NCBI GenBank assembly: GCA_021156225.1
Contig: JAJNBN010000054.1
Location: 1-10,940 of the forward strand
Length of the DNA stretch: 10,940 nt
Source: Verrucomicrobiota bacterium
Lineage (GTDB): Bacteria > Verrucomicrobiota > Verrucomicrobiia > Limisphaerales > JAEYXS01
Direction of reading: 5' to 3'
The position numbers were made by a program, and so were the translations under genes. Within the stretch, counting starts at the first letter, position 1; every line of letters starts with the position of its first letter. Below, in pieces: positions 1-5,091 of the stretch. A model generated the notes under the pieces. The model was not told where the DNA came from, ran no database searches, and saw only the letters and a list, made by a program, of their open reading frames with translations.

Positions 1-1
1 C

Positions 2-424
2 CGGGTGATTGGAAAGGGCAACACCATCCCGTGGCATCTGCCGGAGGATTTCAAGTGGTTCAAGCAGACGACCACGGGGCACATCATCGTGATGGGCCGC
101 AAGACTTATGAGTCCATCGGACGGTTGCTTCCGAATCGCACCACGGTGATCCTGAGCCGGGGTGATGTGGCGGTGCCGGGTGCGGTGATGCTGAAAGATT
201 TGGGCGCGTTGAAACCGGCTGAGGATGGGCGGGAGACGTTCATCTGCGGAGGCGCAGAGATCTATCGCCAAGCCTTGCCGCTCTGCTCCGACCTGTATCT
301 CACATTGGTGAAGCGAACGGTGGAAGGGGATGCTTTTTTCCCGGCGTTTGAGGATCAGTTTGAACTGGTGGAGACGTTGCGGGATACGCCAGAGTTTTCG
401 ATTTTGCACTATCGGCGGAGATGA
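2..424 (+). CDS. folA: Dihydrofolate reductase, 5'-truncated by the window edge
   Basis: The product reduces dihydrofolate to tetrahydrofolate with NADPH in the cytoplasm, supplying one-carbon units for thymidylate, purine and methionine synthesis. The reading frame is open at the left edge and begins with Arg-Val-Ile-Gly, which in this family follows about a dozen residues, so only the extreme N-terminus is missing. Visible family motifs are IPWHLPEDFKWFK, where the Asp encoded at 47-49 corresponds to the substrate-protonating acid (Asp27 in E. coli), the cofactor-binding stretch VMGRKTYESIGRLLPNRTTV, and the FICGGAEIY turn near the C-terminus. The Val codon at 5 (GTG) could be mistaken for a start, but it lies inside the conserved N-terminal strand. 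The gene converges on the peroxiredoxin gene. A thyA neighbour would be expected upstream, off the window. Family assignment is very secure. Confidence 0.96.
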   Translation, partial: RVIGKGNTIPWHLPEDFKWFKQTTTGHIIVMGRKTYESIGRLLPNRTTVILSRGDVAVPGAVMLKDLGALKPAEDGRETFICGGAEIYRQALPLCSDLYLTLVKRTVEGDAFFPAFEDQFELVETLRDTPEFSILHYRRR

Positions 425-430
425 GGTGGG

Positions 431-453
431 GCGCGGGTTGTCCCAACCCGCGC
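431..453. repeat. Perfect 10-bp GC-rich inverted repeat after folA
   Basis: GCGCGGGTTG at 431-440 is the exact reverse complement of 444-453, with a TCC loop. It starts 7 bases after the folA stop codon. It could fold at the 3' end of the folA mRNA, but no T-run follows on the plus strand, so it is not a canonical intrinsic terminator. It may be a transcript-end stabiliser or a copy of a dispersed palindromic repeat. Confidence 0.6.
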
Positions 454-459
454 TCCACG

Positions 460-498
460 AAAAGAAAAAAGGCGGCTGAAATTGTTTTCAGCCGCCTT
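460..498 (-). terminator. Intrinsic terminator of the peroxiredoxin gene
   Basis: Read on the minus strand, an 11-bp stem (GGCGGCTGAAA at 471-481 pairing with 486-496, extended by two A-T pairs) with a 4-base loop is followed by a T-rich run (complement of 460-470). It begins 22 bases after the peroxiredoxin stop codon. The plus-strand side is followed by TTCGCG, so it should work for the minus-strand gene only and not for folA. Confidence 0.9.
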
Positions 499-520
499 CG
501 CGAAATCTATCCGACCGCGC

Positions 521-1156
521 TTACTTGTTCGGCTGCGGGGTGTAACGCAGGTAGGGCTTCACGGTGCGGAAACCTTTCGGGAACAGCGTGGTCGCTTCCG
601 GATCTTTTACCGCAGGGGTGATGATGCAGTCCTGGCCATCCACCCAGTTCGCGGGCGTCGCCACTTTGAACTTGGCGGTGAGCTGGAGCGAGTCGATGAC
701 GCGCAGGATCTCGGCGAAATTGCGGCCCGTGGAGGCGGGATACGTCAAGGTGAGCTTGATCTTCTTGTCCGGCCCGATGACGAACACGGAGCGCACTGTG
801 AACGTGGCGTCGGCATTCGGATGAATCATGTCATAGAGCGCGGAGACTTTGCGCTCCGGGTCGGCGATGATGGGGAAGTTCATCGTCGTGCACTGGGTCT
901 CGTTGATGTCCTTGATCCAGCCATGGTGATCGCCAATCGGGTCCACGCTCACGGCGATGACTTTCACGTTGCGCTTGGTGAACTCGTCCTTGAGCTTGGC
1001 CACGGTGCCCAGTTCCGTCGTGCACACGGGGGTGTAATCCGCCGGATGGGAGAACAGCACGCCCCAGCCGCCGCCGAGCCATTGATGGAAATCAATCGTG
1101 CCTTCCGTCGTCTCCGCCGAGAAATTCGGCGCCTCATCACCTAAACGCAGTGCCAT
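521..1156 (-). CDS. Peroxiredoxin, Prx6 (1-Cys) subfamily
   Basis: This 211-residue cytoplasmic thiol peroxidase reduces hydrogen peroxide and organic hydroperoxides. The active-site motif HPADYTPVCTTELG places the peroxidatic Cys at residue 45, with the conserved Thr42 and Pro43 and the partner Arg at 122 (TVRSVFVIGP). The segment YPASTGRNFAEILRVIDSLQ and the C-terminal extension ending in KPYLRYTPQP are diagnostic of the Prx6 subfamily rather than AhpC/Prx1. No resolving Cys is present at the typical 2-Cys C-terminal VCP position. Two further cysteines occur at 89 and 177. Cys89 lies near the position of the second Cys of human PRDX6; Cys177 looks less usual. No ahpF-like reductase gene is nearby, so the electron donor is unknown. 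The start at 1156 gives the expected N-terminus (MALRLGDEAPNF); the ribosome-binding site is weak. The gene has its own terminator and candidate promoter. Confidence 0.95.
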   Translation of the reverse strand: MALRLGDEAPNFSAETTEGTIDFHQWLGGGWGVLFSHPADYTPVCTTELGTVAKLKDEFTKRNVKVIAVSVDPIGDHHGWIKDINETQCTTMNFPIIADPERKVSALYDMIHPNADATFTVRSVFVIGPDKKIKLTLTYPASTGRNFAEILRVIDSLQLTAKFKVATPANWVDGQDCIITPAVKDPEATTLFPKGFRTVKPYLRYTPQPNK

Positions 1157-1200
1157 AATCTGATCTTTCGCTTCTAAAAATTAAGTTGTCAGGGAGCGGG

Positions 1201-1228
1201 AGGATAGCGTGCCGGACAAAATGTGCAA
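1201..1228 (-). promoter_or_regulatory. Candidate promoter of the peroxiredoxin gene
   Basis: On the minus strand TTGCAC (complement of 1223-1228), a 16-base spacer and TATCCT (complement of 1201-1206) resemble -35 and -10 boxes about 37 bases before the probable 5' leader reaches the start codon. The -10 box is preceded by GC, giving GCTATCCT, which fits the GCTANNCT core seen before the plus-strand genes at 5092 and 10377. The spacing between this gene and the typA terminator supports an independent promoter here. Confidence 0.4.
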
Positions 1229-1263
1229 CCGGGAAGAGCGAAGGAAAATTCGGGGTTCGGGGA

Positions 1264-1297
1264 AACAAAAAAGCGGCGACCGGATGGTCGCCGCTTT
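1264..1297 (-). terminator. Intrinsic terminator of typA
   Basis: A perfect 12-bp stem (AAAGCGGCGACC at 1270-1281 pairing with 1286-1297) has a GGAT loop on the plus strand. Read on the minus strand it is followed by TTTTTTGTTT, and it starts about 20 bases after the typA stop codon. It separates typA from the downstream peroxiredoxin gene. Confidence 0.92.
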
Positions 1298-1317
1298 CGT
1301 GAATATCTTTATACCGC

Positions 1318-3165
1318 TTAGGCTTCCGCGCCTTCTTCGACAAACTTGATCGCCCGGCCTTGGGAGGCGCGTTTGCGGGCGTTTTCATCGAGGATTTTCT
1401 TGCGCAGGCGCAGGTTCTTCGGCGTGGCTTCCACGTATTCGTCGGAACCGATGTATTCCAGCGCGCGTTCCAAGCTGAGCTTGAACGGAGCGTTGAGCTG
1501 GATGCCCTTGCCGTCGCCCTGCGAACGCATGTTTGTGAGCTTCTTTTCCTTCACCGGATTCACCGGCAGATCATTCTCACGGGCGTTTTCACCCACGATC
1601 ATGCCCACGTAGATCTGGTCACCGGGCTCCACCATGAGGCGGCCGCGTTCCTGCGCCATGTTCAGCGCGTAGGAGGTGGCTTCACCGGCATCCATGGATA
1701 CCAGAGAGCCGTTCTTGCGCGCGGCGATCTCACCACGGTCTTCACCGTATTCGTGGAAGAGATGGCTCATCACGCCCATGCCCTTCGTCGAGTTGACGAG
1801 GTCGGTCTCAAAACCGATCAGACCACGCATCGGGACGAGGGCTTCCACGGAAACGGAATTGCCCACGTGATTCATGTTCGTGATCTGCGCCTTGCGGAAG
1901 GAGAGGTTCTCCATGATCGTGCCGAGGTTCTCCGCCGGGATTTCCACGAAGAGCTTCTCGATCGGCTCCAGCAACTTGCCGTCCGCCGTCTTCTTCCAGA
2001 GCACTTCCGGGCGGGACACGAGCACTTCGTGACCTTCGCGGCGCATCTGCTCCACGAGGATCGCGATCTGCATCTCGCCACGACCGGCCACCTCAAACAC
2101 CTTCGGATCGCTCGTCTGCTTGATACGGAGCGCCACGTTCGTGCGGATCTCCTTTACCAGACGGTCCCAGATGTGACGTGCGGTCACCAGCTTGCCGTCC
2201 TGACCGGCCAACGGCCCGTCATTCACGGCGAACTCCATCTGAATCGTCGGCGGATCAATGGGGATGTAAGGCAAAGCGGCGCGGGCTTCGGAATCGCAGA
2301 TGGATTCACCGATGAACACATCTTCGAAACCGGCGAGACCCACGATGTCACCAGCGTGCGCTTCTTCGATCTCGATACGCTTCATGCCCTCGAAGTGGAA
2401 GATCGCGGTGATCTTGCCCTTGGAGATCCGGCCGTGACCATGACGGCAAATGGCGGCATCGCCCTTCTTGACTTTGCCTTCGTAAATCTTGCCGAACGCG
2501 ATACGACCGACGTAGTCGTTGTAATCGAGGTTCGCCACCAGCAACTGGAAGCCCGTGCTGGCATGGGCGCGCGGCGGCGGGATGTGCTTCACGATGCCTT
2601 CGAACAACGGCTCCATCGTGGTGGAGTCATCCGTCAGCTCCAGCTTCGCGTAACCTTGTTTGGCCGAGCAATAGATGAACGGGAAATCCAACTGTTCATC
2701 CGTGGCGCCGAGCGACATGAAGAGTTCGAATACGAGGTCGAGCACCTTCTTCGGGTTGGCGTTCTCACGGTCGATCTTGTTGATGACCACGATCGGCTTG
2801 GCACCGGCTTCGAGCGCCTTGCGGAGCACGAAGCGCGTCTGCGCCTGCGGACCTTCGGCGGAATCGACGACGAGCAGCACTCCGTCGATCATGTTCATGA
2901 TACGTTCGACTTCGCCACCGAAGTCAGCGTGGCCCGGGGTGTCCACGATGTTGATGTGGAAATTCTTGTATTTGAAGGCGGCATTCTTAGCACGGATCGT
3001 GATGCCCTTCTCTTTTTCCAAGTCCATGGAGTCCATGAGACGTTCGACTTGGGTTTCGTGCTGGTTGGCACGGAAGGTTCCAGACTGCTTCAAAAGACAG
3101 TCCACCAACGTGGTTTTGCCGTGATCCACGTGTGCGATGATCGCAATGTTACGAATATGTTCCAT
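1318..3165 (-). CDS. typA: Ribosome-associated translational GTPase TypA/BipA
   Basis: This 615-residue cytoplasmic protein of the elongation-factor GTPase superfamily binds the ribosome and supports ribosome assembly and translation under stress and cold. All G motifs are visible: G1 AHVDHGKTT (11-19), the switch-I segment KEKGITI (51-57), G3 DTPGH (75-79), G4 NKID (129-132) and G5 SAK (167-169). They are followed by the beta-barrel, two EF-G-like domains (including GRGEMQIAIL and PMRGLIGFETDLVNSTKG) and the BipA-specific C-terminal domain with the basic stretch NLRLRKKILDENARKR. Length and start (MEHIRNIAIIAHVDHGKT) match the family. It is not LepA or EF-G, since the C-terminal domain is of TypA type. 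No convincing Shine-Dalgarno sequence precedes the start. It is monocistronic as judged by its own terminator. Confidence 0.97.
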   Translation of the reverse strand: MEHIRNIAIIAHVDHGKTTLVDCLLKQSGTFRANQHETQVERLMDSMDLEKEKGITIRAKNAAFKYKNFHINIVDTPGHADFGGEVERIMNMIDGVLLVVDSAEGPQAQTRFVLRKALEAGAKPIVVINKIDRENANPKKVLDLVFELFMSLGATDEQLDFPFIYCSAKQGYAKLELTDDSTTMEPLFEGIVKHIPPPRAHASTGFQLLVANLDYNDYVGRIAFGKIYEGKVKKGDAAICRHGHGRISKGKITAIFHFEGMKRIEIEEAHAGDIVGLAGFEDVFIGESICDSEARAALPYIPIDPPTIQMEFAVNDGPLAGQDGKLVTARHIWDRLVKEIRTNVALRIKQTSDPKVFEVAGRGEMQIAILVEQMRREGHEVLVSRPEVLWKKTADGKLLEPIEKLFVEIPAENLGTIMENLSFRKAQITNMNHVGNSVSVEALVPMRGLIGFETDLVNSTKGMGVMSHLFHEYGEDRGEIAARKNGSLVSMDAGEATSYALNMAQERGRLMVEPGDQIYVGMIVGENARENDLPVNPVKEKKLTNMRSQGDGKGIQLNAPFKLSLERALEYIGSDEYVEATPKNLRLRKKILDENARKRASQGRAIKFVEEGAEA

Positions 3166-3237
3166 AAGCCGCTAAACTGATCCGGCCAATCGCCGGAGCC
3201 GCGCAGTCTGCCTTTTCGCGGTAAAAGGTCAAGTACT

Positions 3238-3265
3238 AGGGTAAACGAAAATCGGCTGTTGTCCA
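3238..3265 (-). promoter_or_regulatory. Possible promoter of typA
   Basis: On the minus strand TGGACA (complement of 3260-3265; five of six bases of the consensus -35), a 16-base spacer and TACCCT (complement of 3238-3243) lie about 70 bases upstream of the typA start codon. A small inverted repeat CCTTTT/AAAAGG (3211-3216 and 3223-3228) sits in the resulting leader. The -10 match is weak. The rest of the 263-base gap (3166-3428) holds no gene that I can support. Confidence 0.3.
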
Positions 3266-3406
3266 AAGGAAGGCCAAGGGCAGGCGGGCGGGGCTCCGCG
3301 CATTCGAAATAGCCTTAATCAACTGTCCCGCAACATGTTAAGAGATTACTCGTCGTTAAATCGACGGTTGGGCGCGAACGGGGCGCTTAATTTGAACTTG
3401 GTAAGT

Positions 3407-3476
3407 ACCAAATCATCGCTCCAAACGATTATTTGGATTTCGCTCTTTTCGTCCCCACGACCAAATCATCGATCCA
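3407..3476. repeat. Cluster of a 12-base motif around the 3' end of the jelly-roll gene
   Basis: ACCAAATCATCG occurs at 3407-3418 and again at 3460-3471, and the match extends to 16 of 17 bases (3407-3423 versus 3460-3476). An imperfect inverted copy, CGATTATTTGG (3426-3436, one mismatch over 11), lies between them and overlaps the stop codon. The first and inverted copies can form a 10-of-11-bp hairpin with a 7-base loop just at the end of the gene. A second small hairpin, TTGGTA/TACCAA (3398-3403, 3406-3411), abuts it. It may act as a weak terminator, although no T-run follows. Confidence 0.55.
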
Positions 3477-4253
3477 CAATGTCTGTGCGTGCGGGAGCAA
3501 GCCGGGGCCGAAATAGGGTGTGAGCAGGTATTGATTGAACTTCATCTTGGGAAAATCCGTGGAGCGCAGGATGACATCTGAGCGGTCGATGACCAGTTTG
3601 CCATCGAACCAGCCGCGTACGAGGCCGTCCGCGTTCGGCTTGTCAGCCTTCAGATCCAGCGTGTTGAGCTGAAAGAGGGCCTCGATGCAATGCCACTCAT
3701 CATCGTTGAAGAGCACATCCGTGCTATCGAAGAACTGGCCGTTGTAGCCGCCCTTGAGGGGACCTTGAGTGAGGCCGTGCGGAGTATCTTTATTCTGGAT
3801 GTCTTGCGTGGCGAGGCGGAGTTTGCCGTTCACTGGCTCGATGTAAACGGTCAGGTGACTCGCCGCCGGGCCGCGGAACTTGTCGTTCTCCGTGGTCATG
3901 AAGTGCATGAGGTGCGGATGATAATTCCGTCCGCTCCAGCCCCAGCCTTTCGAGAGACGGATGTAGCAGCGCAGGTAAACCGTTTCCGTGGGTTCAAACA
4001 ACCGGCGCACACCGGAGGAACTGGCGGGCGTGGTGGTGCCGTCTTTCCATGCATACTCTAGCGAACCAGCGCCGGCAAAAGGACGGTTCGTCGCGATGGT
4101 AAACTTGCCGTTGCCGTCATACCAGCCGCGCGAGAGCAGTTGGGTGCCCTCGAAGCCTTCGCGGAAGAGGAGGGATTTGTCAGGCTCGGCTGAGGTTAGA
4201 GCGGAGGCGAAAGTCAGCGTTAAAGCGACGAGGATGCAAGTGACTGGCTTCAT
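3429..4253 (-). CDS. Secreted jelly-roll (concanavalin A-like) protein, possible polysaccharide lyase
   Basis: This 274-residue exported protein has a signal peptide (residues 1 to about 22: a basic start, the hydrophobic stretch ILVALTLTFASAL, then TSAEP). The remainder looks like one beta-sandwich of the concanavalin A-like lectin/glucanase fold. Typical traits are an opening FREGFEG (30-36), the strand ETVYLRCYIRLSKGW (90-104), NDDEWHCIEALFQLNT (183-198), the LVRGWFDGKLVID strand pair (211-223) and a terminal LWIDDLVVGT (259-268). This pattern is seen in PL14/PL20-like polysaccharide lyases and related carbohydrate-binding proteins of PVC bacteria. I cannot confirm catalytic residues, so binding or cleaving a polysaccharide is inference. 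The gene begins 21 bp after the stop of the zinc-ribbon membrane protein gene on the same strand, suggesting co-transcription. GAGG is present upstream but rather far from the ATG. Confidence 0.75.
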   Translation of the reverse strand: MKPVTCILVALTLTFASALTSAEPDKSLLFREGFEGTQLLSRGWYDGNGKFTIATNRPFAGAGSLEYAWKDGTTTPASSSGVRRLFEPTETVYLRCYIRLSKGWGWSGRNYHPHLMHFMTTENDKFRGPAASHLTVYIEPVNGKLRLATQDIQNKDTPHGLTQGPLKGGYNGQFFDSTDVLFNDDEWHCIEALFQLNTLDLKADKPNADGLVRGWFDGKLVIDRSDVILRSTDFPKMKFNQYLLTPYFGPGLLPHAQTLWIDDLVVGTKRAKSK

Positions 4254-4274
4254 AGTGGTAACATGTCTGCGTCC

Positions 4275-4685
4275 TCATTCATTAAGAGTTTTCGCCTTGG
4301 AACGTGATCGCTTCTGCGGCCACTCGTCTAAAATCAGTCCGATAAAGCCCAAGACCAGATAAGTAATGACACCGGCGAAAAACGCCCTGTCCCAAGTGGT
4401 TTCAAAGGCAAAGCGGGCGATCAGGACCGCGATAATGGATACAGCGATCTTCGCGATAAAGGCGGCGATCATAAAGGCTCCGCCCAGCAGCAAGACAGTG
4501 ATCAAAGCCAAGGCTTGTTTCCCGAAACTTTCTTTCTGAACCGCCGCCGCGCCTTTGTCAGCTTCCACCTTTTCCGCAAAGACCAAATCCGCTGCCATCG
4601 CGCACGGCGTACAGAATCCTCCTGTGCGGTCCGCTATTGCGGGCTGGATCTCCGTCTGGCAGGTTTGGCATTTCACCGGGTTCAT
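4275..4685 (-). CDS. Small zinc-ribbon-like membrane protein of unknown function
   Basis: I do not recognise a named family. The preferred start (MNPVKCQTCQTEIQ) gives 136 residues. The N-terminus carries two CxxC pairs, Cys6/Cys9 and Cys25/Cys28, spaced as in a small zinc ribbon. A short charged linker (38-56) leads to a long hydrophobic stretch at about 58-90, which could be one or two membrane segments, and another at about 101-119. The C-terminus is basic (KRSRSKAKTLNE). The frame is open upstream to 4787 with an ATG there (170 residues), but the extra 34 residues are basic and without features, so the internal start next to the zinc ribbon is favoured; neither start has a good ribosome-binding site. 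The jelly-roll gene follows on the same strand. A cytoplasmic metal-binding head with a membrane anchor is inferred. Confidence 0.7.
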   Translation of the reverse strand: MNPVKCQTCQTEIQPAIADRTGGFCTPCAMAADLVFAEKVEADKGAAAVQKESFGKQALALITVLLLGGAFMIAAFIAKIAVSIIAVLIARFAFETTWDRAFFAGVITYLVLGFIGLILDEWPQKRSRSKAKTLNE

Positions 4686-4898
4686 GTCATTTGGCTGATG
4701 GAAGTTTATAACCCGCCGCCTTGGGCAACCCATTACGAAAAACGACTTTTTTGAGAATTTTGTCTCCATGGAGCGCACCGGCCGCACCGAAGGCTAACGC
4801 CGACGCAAAAAATGGGGCAGACTCATGTCCGTAATGATAAAGACAAACAGAGAAAGTGAGGGCGGGAGCAGGCCAGCTCCGCCGACGGAGAGGGATTC

Positions 4899-4940
4899 GA
4901 GGACGAGAACGAGGACGACGACGAGGACGACGACGAGGAC
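4899..4940. repeat. GAG/GAC trinucleotide tract with a 12-base period
   Basis: Forty-two bases consist only of GAG, GAC and one AAC triplet. The 12-mer GAGGACGACGAC is repeated exactly at 4911-4922 and 4923-4934 and begins a third time at 4935. The plus strand is almost pure purine plus C. Read in the triplet frame it would encode an Asp/Glu run, in the frame of the large gene an Arg/Thr run, and on the other strand a Ser run. None of these looks like a real protein. Confidence 0.85.
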
Positions 4941-5037
4941 GGTTGGAGGGGGTGAAGGTGCTTCTGGCCGAGGTGCTGGTGGATTGGTGGCATGGCTCTG
5001 GAGCGTCTGCTTCTACACGATGACAACATCCATGAGT

Positions 5038-5066
5038 TTGCCTTTGAAAACTGTCTCTGCTAAGCT
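5038..5066 (+). promoter_or_regulatory. Candidate promoter of the ThuA-dehydrogenase gene
   Basis: TTGCCT (5038-5043), a 17-base spacer and TAAGCT (5061-5066) resemble -35 and extended -10 boxes; TGC precedes the -10. The sequence CTCTGCTAAGCTGG matches CTCTGCTAGGCTGG upstream of the gene at 10377 in 13 of 14 bases. The predicted transcription start would fall about 13-20 bases before the start codon, giving a very short leader. Confidence 0.5.
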
Positions 5067-5091
5067 GGGCGGGAATCGCCCTAACATGTCT

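Larger units (their letters stand above)
4686..5091. other. Divergent intergenic region with low-complexity tract and promoter of the large gene
   Basis: About 400 bases separate the minus-strand membrane-protein gene from the large plus-strand gene. The region holds the GAG/GAC tract (4899-4940), a short inverted repeat GGAGC/GCTCC (4865-4869, 4876-4880), and a promoter-like element (5038-5066) next to a GGGCG/CGCCC inverted repeat (5067-5071, 5077-5081). A plus-strand frame stays open here and is continuous with the large gene from 4825. Its translation is Arg/Thr/Gly low-complexity and lies ahead of a clear signal peptide, so I treat it as non-coding. No RNA gene or small gene is supported. 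Confidence 0.6.

Noticed and set aside
482..1144. Plus-strand 220-codon frame opposite the peroxiredoxin gene
   Set aside because: It is antisense to a clear Prx6 gene, has no recognisable motif and starts inside the terminator hairpin.
1360..3180. A 606-codon open frame on the plus strand opposite the whole of typA
   Set aside because: It is the codon-position shadow of a highly conserved gene in GC-rich DNA. The translation is rich in His, Arg, Asp and Val with no domain, and typA itself is certain.
3335..3523. Plus-strand 62-codon frame between typA and the jelly-roll gene
   Set aside because: It overlaps the 3' end of the jelly-roll gene in antisense, is of low information, and lacks a ribosome-binding site.
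4899..4940. CRISPR-like or tandem operator array
   Set aside because: The repeats are directly adjoining 12-mers made of trinucleotides, with no unique spacers and no cas genes in the window.
4823..5029. Minus-strand 68-codon frame with a run of ten serines
   Set aside because: The serine run is only the complement of the trinucleotide tract. There is no ribosome-binding site or other feature.
4825..5091. Extension of the giant protein to an ATG at 4825 (89 more residues)
   Set aside because: The extra part is Arg/Thr/Gly low-complexity encoded by the GAG/GAC tract, and it would bury the clear signal peptide that starts at 5086 or 5092.
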